Shown here one piece after another: positions 20,956 to 32,182 of a stretch of 42,296 nt of DNA. A program made the position numbers and the translations under genes. The first letter of the stretch is position 1. Every line of letters starts with the position of its first letter. Origin of the DNA: Gyrodactylus bullatarudis (lineage: Eukaryota > Platyhelminthes > Monogenea > Gyrodactylidea > Gyrodactylidae); the NCBI GenBank assembly GCA_012064415.1, contig SSNU01000205.1, forward strand, positions 1 to 42,296, written 5' to 3'. Under the pieces are notes generated by a model that did not search any database, had not been told where the DNA came from, and worked only from the letters and a program-made list of their open reading frames with translations.

Positions 20956-22632
20956 ATGGGAAAAGTGAAAGCTGAGGAGGTTAAGGAAATGTCGAAAAAG
21001 TTTTTCTCCAATCCGAATGTTGAATGGAACACGCTATTGGATTTAGTAAACAACAAATTCTTTAGCGTGCAAGTTGGAAACCTAAAATTTATCCTATTAA
21101 TTCTAAGCGAAAATCCTGCCATTGTGATTAAACTTTTGATTGAAAATTTGGATTATTTTATGGATAAATACCTGCCTATTTCTACAAGTTTATCCAAAAA
21201 AGTTAAAGGAGCAGATGAAATATTTGTGGAAATTCTCTATGAAACAATCAATTATATTGAAAAAAATAATGAAAAAGGGTTTATTTATGGACGAGTACTG
21301 AGCTTGCGAAATTCATTAACTTCCAAAATAAATCCGTTCGATGAGGAGAATTTGGCCAAAGCAAAGAAATTGTATCAAACCTTTATAAATGAGAAACAAA
21401 AATCTTTGTTAGCTGATACTAATGAACTTGAACTGTCTCGTATCAAGTCAAATTCGATTTTGAATTCTTTGAATCAACGACTAGAGGAAGCTAAATCTTG
21501 TCTTAATCGTGCAAGATCATCAATGAATTTACTCAATGTTGATGCTAACCTGGATGAAAATGACTTTAAAAATGATGAAAAATCTATCGCAGCTGAAGAT
21601 GACTATCGATTGAATGGGATTATTTCAGCATCAAACACGATACAAATTAATCTTCCTTTGAATAAAGAAGGCAAGTTGAAGGTTACCATACCAGTTAATG
21701 ATGAAAATTCTGTAATTTATCAATCTTTGAGAGATGCTGTGGAAGAACTTAGAAATTTGCATGTTTCAGAATTGATTGAAAATGAAAGTGATCTCGTTGA
21801 AATCAAATCCAGACATCCTTCCATCATTGAAGAAGGTATTATAAATCAACTTCAAGCTATCATAAATGAAATTAAGAATTTCATAAACTTCTACGATGAC
21901 CAAATAAATTTCGAAGGCATTCAAAAAAATACATTAGCTAACTCAGATACAGATGAAGACTTTTTTGAACCGGTTCTACCTGATGGAGAAAAACCAAAAG
22001 CCATAAATTCAGTGAGTGTGAAATCAGAATTACTCCGGACAATAGCTGAAGAAAAAATACAACCAAGAAGTATCATTATAACAGAAGAAATTACTCGTGA
22101 TGAATTCAAGAAGAAAAATCTTTCTTCATTGCATAATTTCTGGAGTTGTCAAGACCTCGACTCGAACGAAAGACCAGACTGTTACCAAATTCAATCTATA
22201 ATAGAATTCTCAGATGCACCCAAAAGTCCTGATGTAGAAAAAAAACCAGATCCCACTCAAGTTGTTACAGTGCCTGGTGATTTCAATTGCGAATTCGAGG
22301 ATGATAAGATAGAGAATGAGAAATCTAAGAAATTGATTTGCTTTGCTCCATTGCTCGATGGAAAGCTGTGTCAATTTAGAGGTATTCAAGGTAAATGCGT
22401 AGCTCATGGTACAATTGTGAAAAGAAATCTAGTAACAGGTTGTCCTATTAATCCAGAAGATGTATCTCTACTTCAAAGAGAATTTGAATTGAAAAGTAAG
22501 TTAAAATTCGATTTTATTCATGACCTGTTTTGATTTCTTTTTATTTTTAAAGAAAAACTACAAGGTAAAAGAAAGAAGACAAAGGAAAGCGCTCGCGTTA
22601 GCATTATGAATAAAATTTCAAAAACAAAATAA
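20956..22632 (+). CDS. UVSSA: UVSSA, transcription-coupled repair factor
   Basis: UVSSA stabilises stalled RNA polymerase II with CSA and brings in TFIIH. Exons 20956-22495 and 22553-22632 give 539 residues (human 709). The N-terminal about 150 residues form the VHS-like helical domain (AEEVKEMSKKFFSNPNVEW). An acidic block DSDTDEDFFEPVLPDGEKP near residue 330 corresponds to the TFIIH p62-binding segment (human DEDFVEVPEKEGYEP). The C-terminal DUF2043 zinc motif is CFAPLLDGKLC, GKCVAHGTIVKR. The second exon encodes a basic tail (GKRKKTKESARVS). The start is 110 bp after the SOSS-B stop and 30 bp after an acceptor-like TTTTTCAG (ending 20925) with no upstream exon visible. Confidence 0.92.
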
Positions 22633-22872
22633 AAAAACTTGAAATTTATCTTTTTCGTGTTCTATTTCTGTTATACAAGTTATATGATACAACTATTAAC
22701 TTGATACAGAATTGAGACAACATTTTATTCAATTTCAAATTTATTGAGAATTCAAATTGTTGAGAATTTCAAAATTTTGCATAAACAGGTTTCAAACAAA
22801 TTAATCTAATTTAGGTTTTCATTGTTTGAATTAACTTATTTCGCAAAAAACATATGGTTCATAATTCAAACT

Positions 22873-25795
22873 ATGAAAAATAAAAAAATTGATTCTCTAC
22901 TTGATGAGAACTATCGATTGGCCAAGGCTCTTTCTGCAGCACAAGAAACAAGCCGTGTTTTAAATAAATCTAACGCAGTTCTTGTGCAAGAAAGAAACAA
23001 AAATTTTGTCGCGAACAGCTGTCTAACACATTTCTTTCAAAGCTCCATGATTCTATTAGATAACTTTAAAGATTTGCTCATTGACAAAGAAAATTACATT
23101 TTGGAAATCAATAAAATCTTCAACAAATGTACTCAATTTTTATGCAACGAGGAGGATGAAATAAAAATTTTAAAGTCAGATCTGGTTCTTTCAGATATAA
23201 CGAATTTATCGTTCTCAGAAAAAAACATTGAAAAGTCGAGAAAGTCTCCTCCTCAAAATCTCCGGGTTCAAAGAAGACCTACTAAGCTTGTTAATTATTC
23301 AGAACTTTCTCCTAAACAGTCTGTTTTTCCTAAAGGAAAGTCATCCCTTGAAGTCTACGACTTTCCAGCTGAAGAAGAAATCCTTTCCCCGTCAGCTGGA
23401 TTATGCAAAAAGAGGGCAGTTGTTTATAGAAGCTCCGATAATTCGAATGTAAGTTAATCACCCATCTTAATGTTTGAATGAATTTAATTTTTGTTTGTAG
23501 AATTTAGGGAAAAACTCTGAACTTTCTCCTATACAGTCTTCGTTCTCACGACGAAAATCATCTCTCGCCGTCAAAAATTTGGATGAAAATTCACCTCCTA
23601 TATTAAATTCTCACAAGACGAGGAAAAAATCCTTCAATATTTCGATCGAGTCAAATGTAAGCTTTTTGGTTATAATCTCAATTCTTGTCACATAAATAAG
23701 GTTTCGAGTATCCACTTTTATTGATAAAAATGATATAAATTTTTATGAGTCAAACTATTTCTTTGTATTCTATTCATTGATTTGGATATTGAAATTAAAA
23801 GGAATTATTTTTCATATTTTAGGAATCCCATACCCTTGACAAAGTAAGACGATAGAAACAAAATTATGATTCAAAAGAATATTACTTAATTTTTAGGAAA
23901 ACGAAAACGTTGAAAATTTGCCAAAAACTGCCCACGATCTCGACATGGTAAGTTTAATCTTTAAAAATTTATATGGAATAATCTTAATTTTCATAATTAG
24001 CATTTCACCGATATGAGTATTTCAGACGATAGCATCCACTCTATCAGATACAGCAATTTACAAAAACAAGCAAGTTTAATGATTAAAAATTATAATAATT
24101 CAAAATAACTCTAATTCTCATCAGGAATCTATTATGGAAGAATGTCCAGAGGTTAGTTTATTTTTCTCATCAGACTTTCGCAAAAATATAACATTTTCAA
24201 AACTTCTTTTAGCTTGTCAAGCAAGAATCCATTATCAATTTTTCAATAAATCTTGACGATTCCCAAAAGAATACAGATTTTGACGAAACAATCAAAATGA
24301 ATGAAATGCTTGATATTGTGAGTTATTTAGAGAACTTCATCTTTTTTTCATGACTTATTTCTCACTTTATATCATGAGATTTTACTTCATAAACTAGACA
24401 GAATACTTTTTGGACAGAATGTAACCAATGAAATTTCTCAGAATTGATGAAAAAAGAGTCATCTTTTATCTCAGGAATACCAGGTACAACACCTTGATAA
24501 GCCTTTTTATGAAACCAAAATATAATTCTAATGAGAAATTATTGAATTTGAGCTATAATGATCTTGTAGTGTCTTATAATGGTTAATTTATGGAAAAGGT
24601 CTGACAATAAAATTTTTCTTTAAATTCATTGTAGATAACTTTTAAGAACACTTTCGAATATTCTCATATAAATAATCATGCTTGAATATTTAAGGACTCT
24701 AGGTGTGAAATTTCTCATTTCCTATAAGAAAATAAATCACACTACTTTTAAGTGAACAAGAATCCATGATGCTTTCAATTGATTCAAGAAACTCTCTGAT
24801 TTTCATAATTGGCTTCCAACAACAAAAATTATTCCAAGATTATTTACAGATAGGAAAATCATTTAATCTATTTACAACTCCCTTAGGATTTTTTCAGAAC
24901 CTAAAAGTGTTATATATATCAATGATAAAAGAACCACTTTAAAAAGAATTATTATAGTTAAGAAAAAATTTGCTAATTCTTAAAAAAATATCCCTATTGT
25001 ATAGTTATATGTCTGTTTAACATTTAACTTTTTCCCTAGTCTGAAAGTAAAGAAAAACCAACTAGCAAAAAAAGTTTAATAACAGAAGAAGTTAAACATG
25101 ACATCTCTCTACCCCAAGAGAATACAAGTCTCGTAAGTTTAATTTTGAATGAAATCAAATTAATTAATAAAATCCTAATCTTACATTCATAGTTGAATTG
25201 TACTGACAAGACCTCAACTGGATTGCTTGTAAGTTGACCAAATTTCTTTTGCAATAATTTTTAAATTAATCCTTTCTTTTCTTCATCTTAGGATTTAGAG
25301 ACGTAAGTTGAAACAAAGAATCTCATCCTGTTACAGATATTGGAAACTAAAAATGATTTGATTTTACTTTCGTTTAATATTTCAAAATAGTTTACAGACA
25401 TTTCTCATCCAAAGAAAAAAAACTATTGTTTCGAATAATAACTAAAATTTACCTTTTTGAGTAAAATACTTCAAATTCCATCAAACTTCATCCCTGATTC
25501 TTGATGAAATTTGAAATCTGTAGAATAGAGTCATAAAAGTTGGCAAAATAATTGCCATACCACGATTTCCTCTTGTTTAATAATTACAATAATTAACCAA
25601 AATGAATTTAGATCTGCAAACGAAATTGGCGGGAGAAAGCGGAGATCTCGAAATATTGTTTCATACAAGCCCCCTAGCATTAGAAGGTAAATTGAACAAT
25701 ATAATCAATATATAGATATTTAATGACTATTTATAACTTGAATTTCTTCTTACAGTAAACTTCGTAAAGGAGATACTGAATGGTGTCGAAAATAA
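22873..25795 (+). CDS. SGO: Shugoshin, centromeric cohesin protector
   Basis: Shugoshin recruits PP2A to centromeres and protects cohesin. Twelve exons join in frame: 22873-23448, 23501-23656, 23823-23843, 23897-23947, 24001-24069, 24125-24151, 24213-24317, 25040-25132, 25193-25228, 25292-25302, 25612-25686, 25756-25795 (419 residues). The N-terminus is a coiled coil (KIDSLLDENYRLAKALSAAQ). The C-terminus holds the shugoshin box: RKRRSRNIVSYKPPSI then KLRKGD (human VNYKxPSLNTKLRRGD). The middle is poorly conserved acidic sequence. Exons 1-9 all end in phase 0; one exon is 21 bp and one is 11 bp. The donor after 24069 is GC (GCAAGT). A motif SELSPxQSxFxxxKSSL occurs once in exon 1 and once in exon 2. 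Start chosen as the first ATG giving the coiled coil; TTTAG ends at 22814. Confidence 0.87.
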
Positions 25796-26115
25796 TTTGA
25801 ATGTAATTTTTCTAATTAATTGCTCGTTGGAATCTTACCTTTTATGACTATGACAAAATTCTCTTATGGACCGGGGATCTATTGTGCTAATCTATGTTTA
25901 TGATAATATAATTATTTAATTCATGTATTACTTGAAGCTCATTCTTAAACTAAAAATAGTAGTTGCATTAAAACTGTGGATTTGTAATCAGGCATCTGAT
26001 AGACAGAATACTGCAATACAAGTCATGAAAAAAATTCTCTGGAACTTTAAGGGTTAATAATACATTTATAAAACTCTTTACGCACAAAAAACATTCAGTG
26101 TATTCGACAATATCC
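25796..26115. other. Intergenic between shugoshin and GT14 gene, with short dispersed repeat
   Basis: Convergent 3' ends. About 50 bp near 26010-26060 (AAAAAAATTCTCTGG, ACTTTAAGGGTTAA) recur at about 39720-39770 (AAAAAAATTCTCTGGGACTT, AACGGTTAA), suggesting pieces of a dispersed repeat. Confidence 0.5.
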
Positions 26116-27249
26116 TTAGCAGGTCAAATTCTGGAATAGAGACTTGAAATTTCTCGGCTCCAATGTCCTGTCCAAATACCAGTCTATGAGACACTTGAAA
26201 GCCAAAGGTTGATAATCCTGATGAAATTTATTAGCAAACAAGGCAGGTGACATCGTTAGAGGCTTCACATGGTCGTACCCTAGGATACATATGTCATGAT
26301 TCACACGATTAGTGCATCTTTCATATAAATTCCAAATAACAAATCGTAGGAAATTGGTCATATCCTCCATATGATCGGCTAGGGGACAACTACCCGGCGC
26401 TCCCAATGACGGATTATAAAATAGAGTCTGGTAGAATTGCTCCTCAGGAAATGAATGATTATGGTAGCTGTTTAGTAGAATTTTTGCTTTCTCGTTGTTT
26501 ACCATGAAGTCGACAAAGTTACGTTGTAGAACAACATACGTCGAACCTTTATACCATGTTACATTAAAGGGCAATTTGGTAACTGGAATTCTCTCAGGAA
26601 AGTATTTCCTTGTCGCTTCAACGAGCGACTGCTTATGCAATGACTTGAGAATCCAGACAATCTCAAGATTGGTCTTGAGGGGAAATTCCTGCCCTGTAAG
26701 ATTAATCCAGTGCTTCCATTTTATTTTAGATTTCAGGGCAGCCTTTGCACACTTGAGCTGACAGTAGAGTACTGAGTTGCCCTGCCAAAACACTTTGATG
26801 CTCTCATTAAAGGGTATCATTTGAATATTTTCATATTCGTTTGTGTAAACCTCAATAGACCGACGAAATGAGTACGGACTCTTCCTATCAACATGTATAC
26901 AGTAGTAATTGTGACTTCTGTATATTAGACGGAGCATCTGTTTGAATAGTTCAATATCTGTATAGACCATAATGGCAAATGCAATGGGATTGTCCAGCTC
27001 TTCCTTCGTCTCTTTTATATAATAAGGGGTCATGTGATCATCTGCGAAACCCAGGATATTCACATCGTTCATTAGTGTATCCTTCAATACTCTACCCTGG
27101 ATAATTTCATTACAATGGGTCTTGTAGTTACTCTGACTTATGAAGATATACTTTTTAATAGGAAACTTGACATAAAAGTACACTATATAAATGATTAAGA
27201 GGACAATGGATAAGAGGGACGATCTCATGAATGCTCTTCTCGTCAGCAT
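26116..27249 (-). CDS. GT14 glycosyltransferase (core-2/I-branching GlcNAc-transferase family)
   Basis: Single-exon gene of 377 residues, within the family range. Members are Golgi type II enzymes that transfer GlcNAc (or xylose in the xylosyltransferase branch) to glycans or proteoglycan cores. A short basic N-terminus (TRRAFMRSS) precedes one membrane anchor at about residues 10-27. The catalytic domain shows IAFAIMVYTDIELFKQML, YYCIHVDRKS, a WINLTGQEFPL block, GSTYVVLQRNFVDF and SFPEEQFYQTL, all typical of GT14. The C-terminus is cysteine-containing. ATG 27249 is used; a GTG eight codons earlier is not a likely start. An acceptor-like TTTAG upstream (about 27290) suggests a noncoding 5' exon or trans-splicing. 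Exact acceptor specificity cannot be told. Confidence 0.87.
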   Translation of the reverse strand: MLTRRAFMRSSLLSIVLLIIYIVYFYVKFPIKKYIFISQSNYKTHCNEIIQGRVLKDTLMNDVNILGFADDHMTPYYIKETKEELDNPIAFAIMVYTDIELFKQMLRLIYRSHNYYCIHVDRKSPYSFRRSIEVYTNEYENIQMIPFNESIKVFWQGNSVLYCQLKCAKAALKSKIKWKHWINLTGQEFPLKTNLEIVWILKSLHKQSLVEATRKYFPERIPVTKLPFNVTWYKGSTYVVLQRNFVDFMVNNEKAKILLNSYHNHSFPEEQFYQTLFYNPSLGAPGSCPLADHMEDMTNFLRFVIWNLYERCTNRVNHDICILGYDHVKPLTMSPALFANKFHQDYQPLAFKCLIDWYLDRTLEPRNFKSLFQNLTC

Positions 27250-28737
27250 TTGAGAAGATTGTGATTGCCACACTCTCTTGTCCAGTGGCTAAATACAAAT
27301 CTTACTCAAATTTATTGTAAATCTTTATTCTAGTAGTTGTAGGAAATCAATATATCAGTAGAATACTGTATTAAATACTGGTCAGAAAATGTGAAATTAA
27401 GATTGTTACTCTATCAGGGAAATCCCAACTGAAAGATGAATCATCAATCTACAATTTGAGAGAAAATGCTTTTCATTTATCAGAGAAAAATATGTTTCTT
27501 ATTTGATGCTTTCAATAGATTCATTAAGTTCTATAATCACTGTTTTCGAAAAACTAAATTTAAAAGTTTTTGATGTACTTTCCCAAATTGTCAGGCATTT
27601 TTCATGGTCTATCTGGAATATACTTACAGTCGGTTCCAAAAATCAGCAAACATTTGATTCCGGGGCGAGGAGTGCGAAATAAACGAACAAATATATCATA
27701 ATATACCAATTTTTATCGTAGATTTCATTGGTCTGGTCTAAATTTTATTTCATTTATCCGTTTAGAAATAAGAACTTTATTAAAAATACATTGATTTTTG
27801 GGCTCATATTGCAAGGATAGTATAAGATAATTTCGTCGAAAAGGGCATCTAGTATATGTTATTTTAAATAATCTTCCATTTGAGATATTTTTCAGATGGA
27901 TTGATCCCTTTTAAAAAATCAAAAAAAAACTGGTTACTTGTAAGTAACAGGGTCAAATTTATGATCTCAAGTGTTGATCCAGTTCAGAAATTTTTATGAA
28001 AGAACGATGTTCGATGTTTTTTGGATCCTGATATACAGATTTCTATTAAGGCAACACCAGATCAAAATAATTAACAAAATGGAGAAAAATGAGTTTTTTG
28101 AAATCTGAAAATCTGATTTAAAGATATCATAGCGTGTCAAATAATTCAAAAATTTTCATTTCATTGAAAAATGATGGCGCTAATTTGAAAAGCTCACATC
28201 TGCTCGGTTAACATTATGCATATCTAAATAAAATTTGAAAGGTTCATTAGGAACTTTTTCTTTTTAAAATTAAAAAATTATGTCTTCCCCCCCATATAGC
28301 TAATTGATATGAAGTTGGGGATCTATGATGGTTACAGAAAAATATGGCCATTTTTCAAATTTCAATTTGGCGCCAAAATCAATAGGAACTTTTCCTTTTT
28401 CTCTAATTTTCTATCAAATGAAGGAATAAAAAAATCGAGTGCTTTATCTCGGGAGATAGAGCTAATAATGACTTTGGTTCCTCAGAAAATGGTCTAGAGT
28501 ACCTGAATTAACACATCTCTTATGCATGAGGAACTTGAATGAGTTGACCCAGAGTATAAACTGATGTATTCTAATTTAAAGCTTTAAAAATTGCCTATTA
28601 ATTATCTTTTCTTTATTCACTCCTCTCAAATGGACATGTTTGTATAACATCTATATATAGTATATACAATTAAGCATTAACAAATAACCCAAGGCTGTTT
28701 ATGACATCATCTTGAGATGAAAATATATAGTGAGGTG
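27250..28737. other. Intergenic, 1.5 kb, no gene recognised
   Basis: AT-rich noncoding DNA. A weak internal similarity around 28220-28400 (AAAGGTTCATTAGGAAC and AAATCAATAGGAAC) suggests decayed repeats. The small ORF at 28309-28497 has no recognisable content. Confidence 0.4.
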
Positions 28738-28738
28738 A

Positions 28739-28748
28739 TATATAAATA
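28739..28748 (+). promoter_or_regulatory. TATA box of the HLH gene
   Basis: TATATAAATA lies 47 bp before ATG 28795. A start site about 30 bp downstream of the box would leave a 5' untranslated region of roughly 20-30 bp. This supports 28795 as the true first codon rather than an internal exon. Confidence 0.55.
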
Positions 28749-28794
28749 GGAAGAATTTCCCTGATTTCTTCAAACGCACAAATAGTCACCTGAT

Positions 28795-29982
28795 ATGAAT
28801 CTGAATGCAGTGTTTGATGTAAGTTTTATCATTACCCATAATATCAATTAGACTTGATTAAAATTTTATATAGCTATATTCTGATTTACGACTTTTTGAT
28901 ACACTTTCACTGATTTGAGAAAAAAAAGTTCGAAAAAATTTGGAGACATTTTTCTAAATTTCAAGTTTGAATTTTTGTTGATTTCAAGGTTATTTATCTG
29001 AATCATCAATAGATAAGGAAAACAAAAATGGTTGCAGAGATTTTTGGAAACACTCCATTCACGTGCGAAGTTTGTTTGAAAATTGATAAATTAGTATCAG
29101 TTAAGAATTACGATTTTTTCAAAAAAACGAATTCTTGTTTAATAATGATTCAGAAAAATAACGTTTGAATCCTCGATCACCTTGAAATTAACAAAAATTT
29201 TCAACTCAAATCTGAATACCTGTACCTTGGTCATTTGATAAGTTTCCAACTCTTTCAAACCGCTATTGACCGCTACAAAGTTGTAATATATGTCAGCGAC
29301 TAAAAATCTCTTTTTTTAATTTCATTTTACCAAAATTTCAATAGTACTTATATTACTTTAGCGAAATTAAATGTTGAATAAGATTATTTTAATTACCTAA
29401 AATATTTCAAATAGAAACTCCGCGAATTCCTTCCAAAATTTCCATACGAGAAGCGACTTGCAAAAATTGATACTCTTCGCTTGTCTATTGCATACATAAA
29501 CTTTTTGTCTGATATATTAGTACATCAGAGAGGCCAGGCAATGGACTATACCTCAGATTCTTTTACAACTGTGAGTATTATTTCCGAAGTACATTTGATA
29601 GAAATTATTATACATAAATTATATCATGCATAATTTTCATTGATAATTCTTGAATATACTCTATAGTAGAATTACGTAAAAATTAATATTTTCTTCAATG
29701 AATTACACCGAGAGTTTGATTCATTTGGACAAATTGATACTACTCTATTAGTGTTTTTCTTGACCCACTAGATTCAGAGGACCATTGATTATATCAACAA
29801 TGCCGTTTATCTCAATGAAAAGACTTGGTGTTCTGCTGGTAAGTCAAGAAGAACTGTAATAATAAATAATTAAGACTTATGTTCCTTATTTATTTCCAGA
29901 TTTCACTTCTAGGTTTTTTTGGATTGACTGGGAGCGTCTCGGTCTGCCTACAGACATTATGAGGATGTCAATAACAAGTTAA
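28795..29982 (+). CDS. HLH protein of the Ptf1a/Fer type lacking a basic region
   Basis: Exons 28795-28818, 29415-29570, 29772-29838 and 29900-29982 join in frame (109 residues). The product reads [16 protein letters not shown], then [20 protein letters not shown] and NFLSDIL. This is a full helix-loop-helix domain very like Ptf1a/48-related factors (PYEKRLSKVDTLRLAIGYI). In those factors helix 1 is preceded by a basic DNA-binding stretch (RERRRM type). Here the ORF starts inside helix 1, the frame upstream has a TAG, and a TATA box lies 47 bp before the ATG. HLH proteins without a basic region (Id, Emc) sequester partners rather than bind DNA. The C-terminal part ([20 protein letters not shown]) is unrecognised. 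An undetected upstream exon with the basic region remains possible. Confidence 0.72.
29145..29215. repeat. Dispersed repeat fragment in HLH intron 1
   Basis: AAAATAACGTTTGAATCC followed by CACCTTGAAATTAACAAAAA and TTTTCAACTCAAAT resembles 12255-12320 in the PINCH intron. The rest of the 596-bp intron shows nothing recognisable. Confidence 0.55.
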
Positions 29983-30473
29983 ATAATAATTTAAAAACTC
30001 AATAAAAGACAAAATTTAGAAAATAATGTAATTTTCAGCTCTATTATGTGATAACAGTAAAATTTGTTTTAGAAGACTATTTAATATAATTTTTTTTCGG
30101 ATCTATTTTAGCTACTCTGAATTTTAAGAACAGAAAATAAGAAGAAAATTTGCAGCTTCACTTGATTCTTTAACAAGAGAAGGCTAAACGTCGTGGATTT
30201 CTTCGTTAATACTCTTTCTTAGAATGCTTTGAACAGAACATGGCCTAATATGACAAGTGTGAAATTTGTACTGAATATTTTCAAAAACGATCGTCAATCT
30301 AAACTACAACTATTCTTTTACATATGTAAAGTCGGGAATCTATGATTTGTACATCAAGAATTTGAATTTGTTAAAACATTTTCAAATCAAGCTTATTTCT
30401 CAAAATTAACTTTTCTTTTGAATCTTTTCACAAAACAAATTCGAATGAGTGAAAAATGATCTAAAATTGTCGC
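29983..30473. other. Intergenic, no gene recognised
   Basis: AT-rich sequence between the HLH gene and the inverted PLE insertion. I see no exon, repeat or RNA gene. Confidence 0.45.
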
Positions 30474-31372
30474 GGAAATTTTATCAACAAGACTTATATT
30501 ATTTTTAAAAACAACCTTAAAATTATATTTTTTATAAATTTTAGATAACAAAATATTAAGTGGGCTATGTTCTAAAACAATGATTTTTTTGATGTCTAAA
30601 TTTTGATTTTTAATGATTTTAGGTGAATAAAATTTATTAAAAACTATTTTTATTTAAAATAACTGTTAAATTTCTAAGTTCCACATTCCAATGATCTTTA
30701 TCTGTGAGACGTAATGTTCTCAAGATTTCACCACGAATTACATTTTCTTTGTGCAGAATAGGTGTGTTACTTTTGAAATTCAACAGTATATTTTTATTAC
30801 AAGGTTTTCTATATATGGATTTAGAGATTAAGGAAGAGGTTTTTAATAAATTTTATTCACCTAAAATCATTAAAAATCAAAATTTAGACATCAAAAAAAT
30901 CATTGTTTTAGAACATAGCCCACTTAATATTTTGTTATCTAAAATTTATAAAAAATATAATTTTAAGGTTGTTTTTAAAAATAATATAAGTCTTGTTGAT
31001 AAAATTTCCAAAAATGAAAATAACATTTTTGAGGGCTGTGGTATTTATAAATTGAAGTGTAGCTGTGATAAAAGTTATATTGGTCAAACTGGTAGGAATT
31101 TTAGAACAAGAATCAAAGAACATAAAAACAGTATTTTGAGAAATGATAATAAGTCACATGTTTTTCAACATGTCTTAAACAATAATGGGCATAAAATAAA
31201 TTTTGAGGAGGTTAAAATTCTTAGTGTACAAAAAAACTTTAGAAAGAGGTTAATTCATGAAGCTCTAGAAATAGGCAATAATGATACTTTTAATGAAAAT
31301 GTTGGTGAAGTGAACATTGAGCAGCGTTGGATTCAACTTTTTGGCAAAAGAAGGAAGTTAAATCAAATCTGA
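30474..31372. mobile_element. Penelope-like element with inverted 5' part
   Basis: The 3' part is on the plus strand (30840-31372): linker FNKFYSPKIIKNQNLDIKK, then the GIY-YIG endonuclease (CGIYKLKCSCDKSYIGQTGR, TRIKEHKN), ending QRWIQLFGKRRK. The 5' part lies on the minus strand (30839-30474). Reading leftwards from 30839 it encodes VIRGEILRTLRL and KDHWNVELRN, the segment that normally precedes the linker, and then repeats the linker itself. The block 30474-30644 is an apparently exact reverse complement of 30840-31009. The element is thus broken into head-to-head pieces sharing a 170-bp overlap, like the inversions made by twin priming. No RT catalytic core is present. The plus ORF before 30840 is antisense and not real. 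Confidence 0.86.
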
Positions 31373-31656
31373 TGAAAAAATTATAACTCTTTTCTGTCCT
31401 GATTATCTATACTTTATTATCATAGGTCAGCCTCTTGTATTATTCTATTCTCTCATCTGATTGGACAAAACTGATAGGTATGAGATCATGAAAGTATATA
31501 GATAGTAATTTGTTTTTTGACAAACTTGTCGTACCACTGAAGAAGGCGCGTGAAGACAATCACCGTCGAAGAGTTCTTATATTGACCCAAGTTTTAATAA
31601 ATTTTATTATAAATTATGATAATTTTTCACTGATTCGGAAAAAAGAGGGGACTTCT
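31373..31656. other. PLE 3' flank before the inverted repeat
   Basis: Noncoding sequence after the PLE stop codon. It contains copy 1 of the 49-bp motif and is missing from the mirror copy on the far side of the inverted repeat. Confidence 0.45.
31522..31570 (+). repeat. 49-bp motif, copy 1 of 3 (ribozyme-like boxes)
   Basis: A 49-bp sequence beginning AAACTTGTCGTACCACTGAA and ending TCACCGTCGAA occurs without a visible difference at 31522-31570, 32009-32057 (plus) and 33904-33952 (minus). The flanks of copies 1 and 2 are unrelated. The motif can fold: GGCG, one unpaired C, GTGA, a six-base loop, TCAC, CGTC. That hairpin sits between CTGAAGA and GAA(A/G), reminiscent of the CUGANGA and GAAA boxes of a hammerhead ribozyme, but no stem I is evident. 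Confidence 0.6.
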
Positions 31657-32182
31657 TTTAAATATTAGGATTATAGTAGTCATAGAGGTTGCAATAATCA
31701 GAACTAATCGAGTAATAACTCTCATAATATAAATCAACTTTCAAAATAATTTTTTTAGAATTTTTTTCTTCAACTGGTGAAAGTGGACAACATGGGTAGG
31801 ATTCCAGAAAATCTTTTACTTGTTCGAATTTTTGATGAAAAAATCGAGGTTTTCGTAAAAATCATAGAAAAATCCAAACTTTATTATTAGAGTTGAAAAA
31901 TAATGATGTCTTGATTTAAAAATTCATTAAGCTGATAAAGTGTTGATTTGAATTCAGTTGAGCTTTGTGGCTTTAAAGTCACTTTGGTACTTTAAGAGGG
32001 GAATTTAAAAACTTGTCGTACCACTGAAGAAGGCGCGTGAAGACAATCACCGTCGAAATAAATTCGAATTCTCGGCGAAAAAATTGTCAAAATGATAGAT
32101 TCTCAACTTGATATCAACCAACTTGATAATATATTCTTTGTTATAAATAAATATATGACAAGATGCTCCTCTAAGTCTGATT
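31657..32182 (+). repeat. Left arm of a 0.53-kb inverted repeat
   Basis: Starts TTTAAATATTAGGATTATAG and runs to CTCCTCTAAGTCTGATT. It matches the reverse complement of 33764-34304 throughout, the only length change being a 15-bp duplication (GGTTGATATCAAGTT) in the right arm. It includes copy 2 of the 49-bp motif. The small ORF from 32092 crosses the arm end and is not a credible gene. Confidence 0.88.

Noticed and set aside
30704..30839. N-terminal part of the plus-strand PLE ORF
   Set aside because: This stretch encodes PLE sequence on the minus strand, so the plus reading is antisense and only the part from 30840 is real.
31522..31570. Calling the 49-bp motif a hammerhead ribozyme outright
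   Set aside because: The boxes and hairpin are suggestive, but stem I cannot be drawn, there is an extra base after CTGAAGA, and copy 1 has GAAG. Kept only as a finding.
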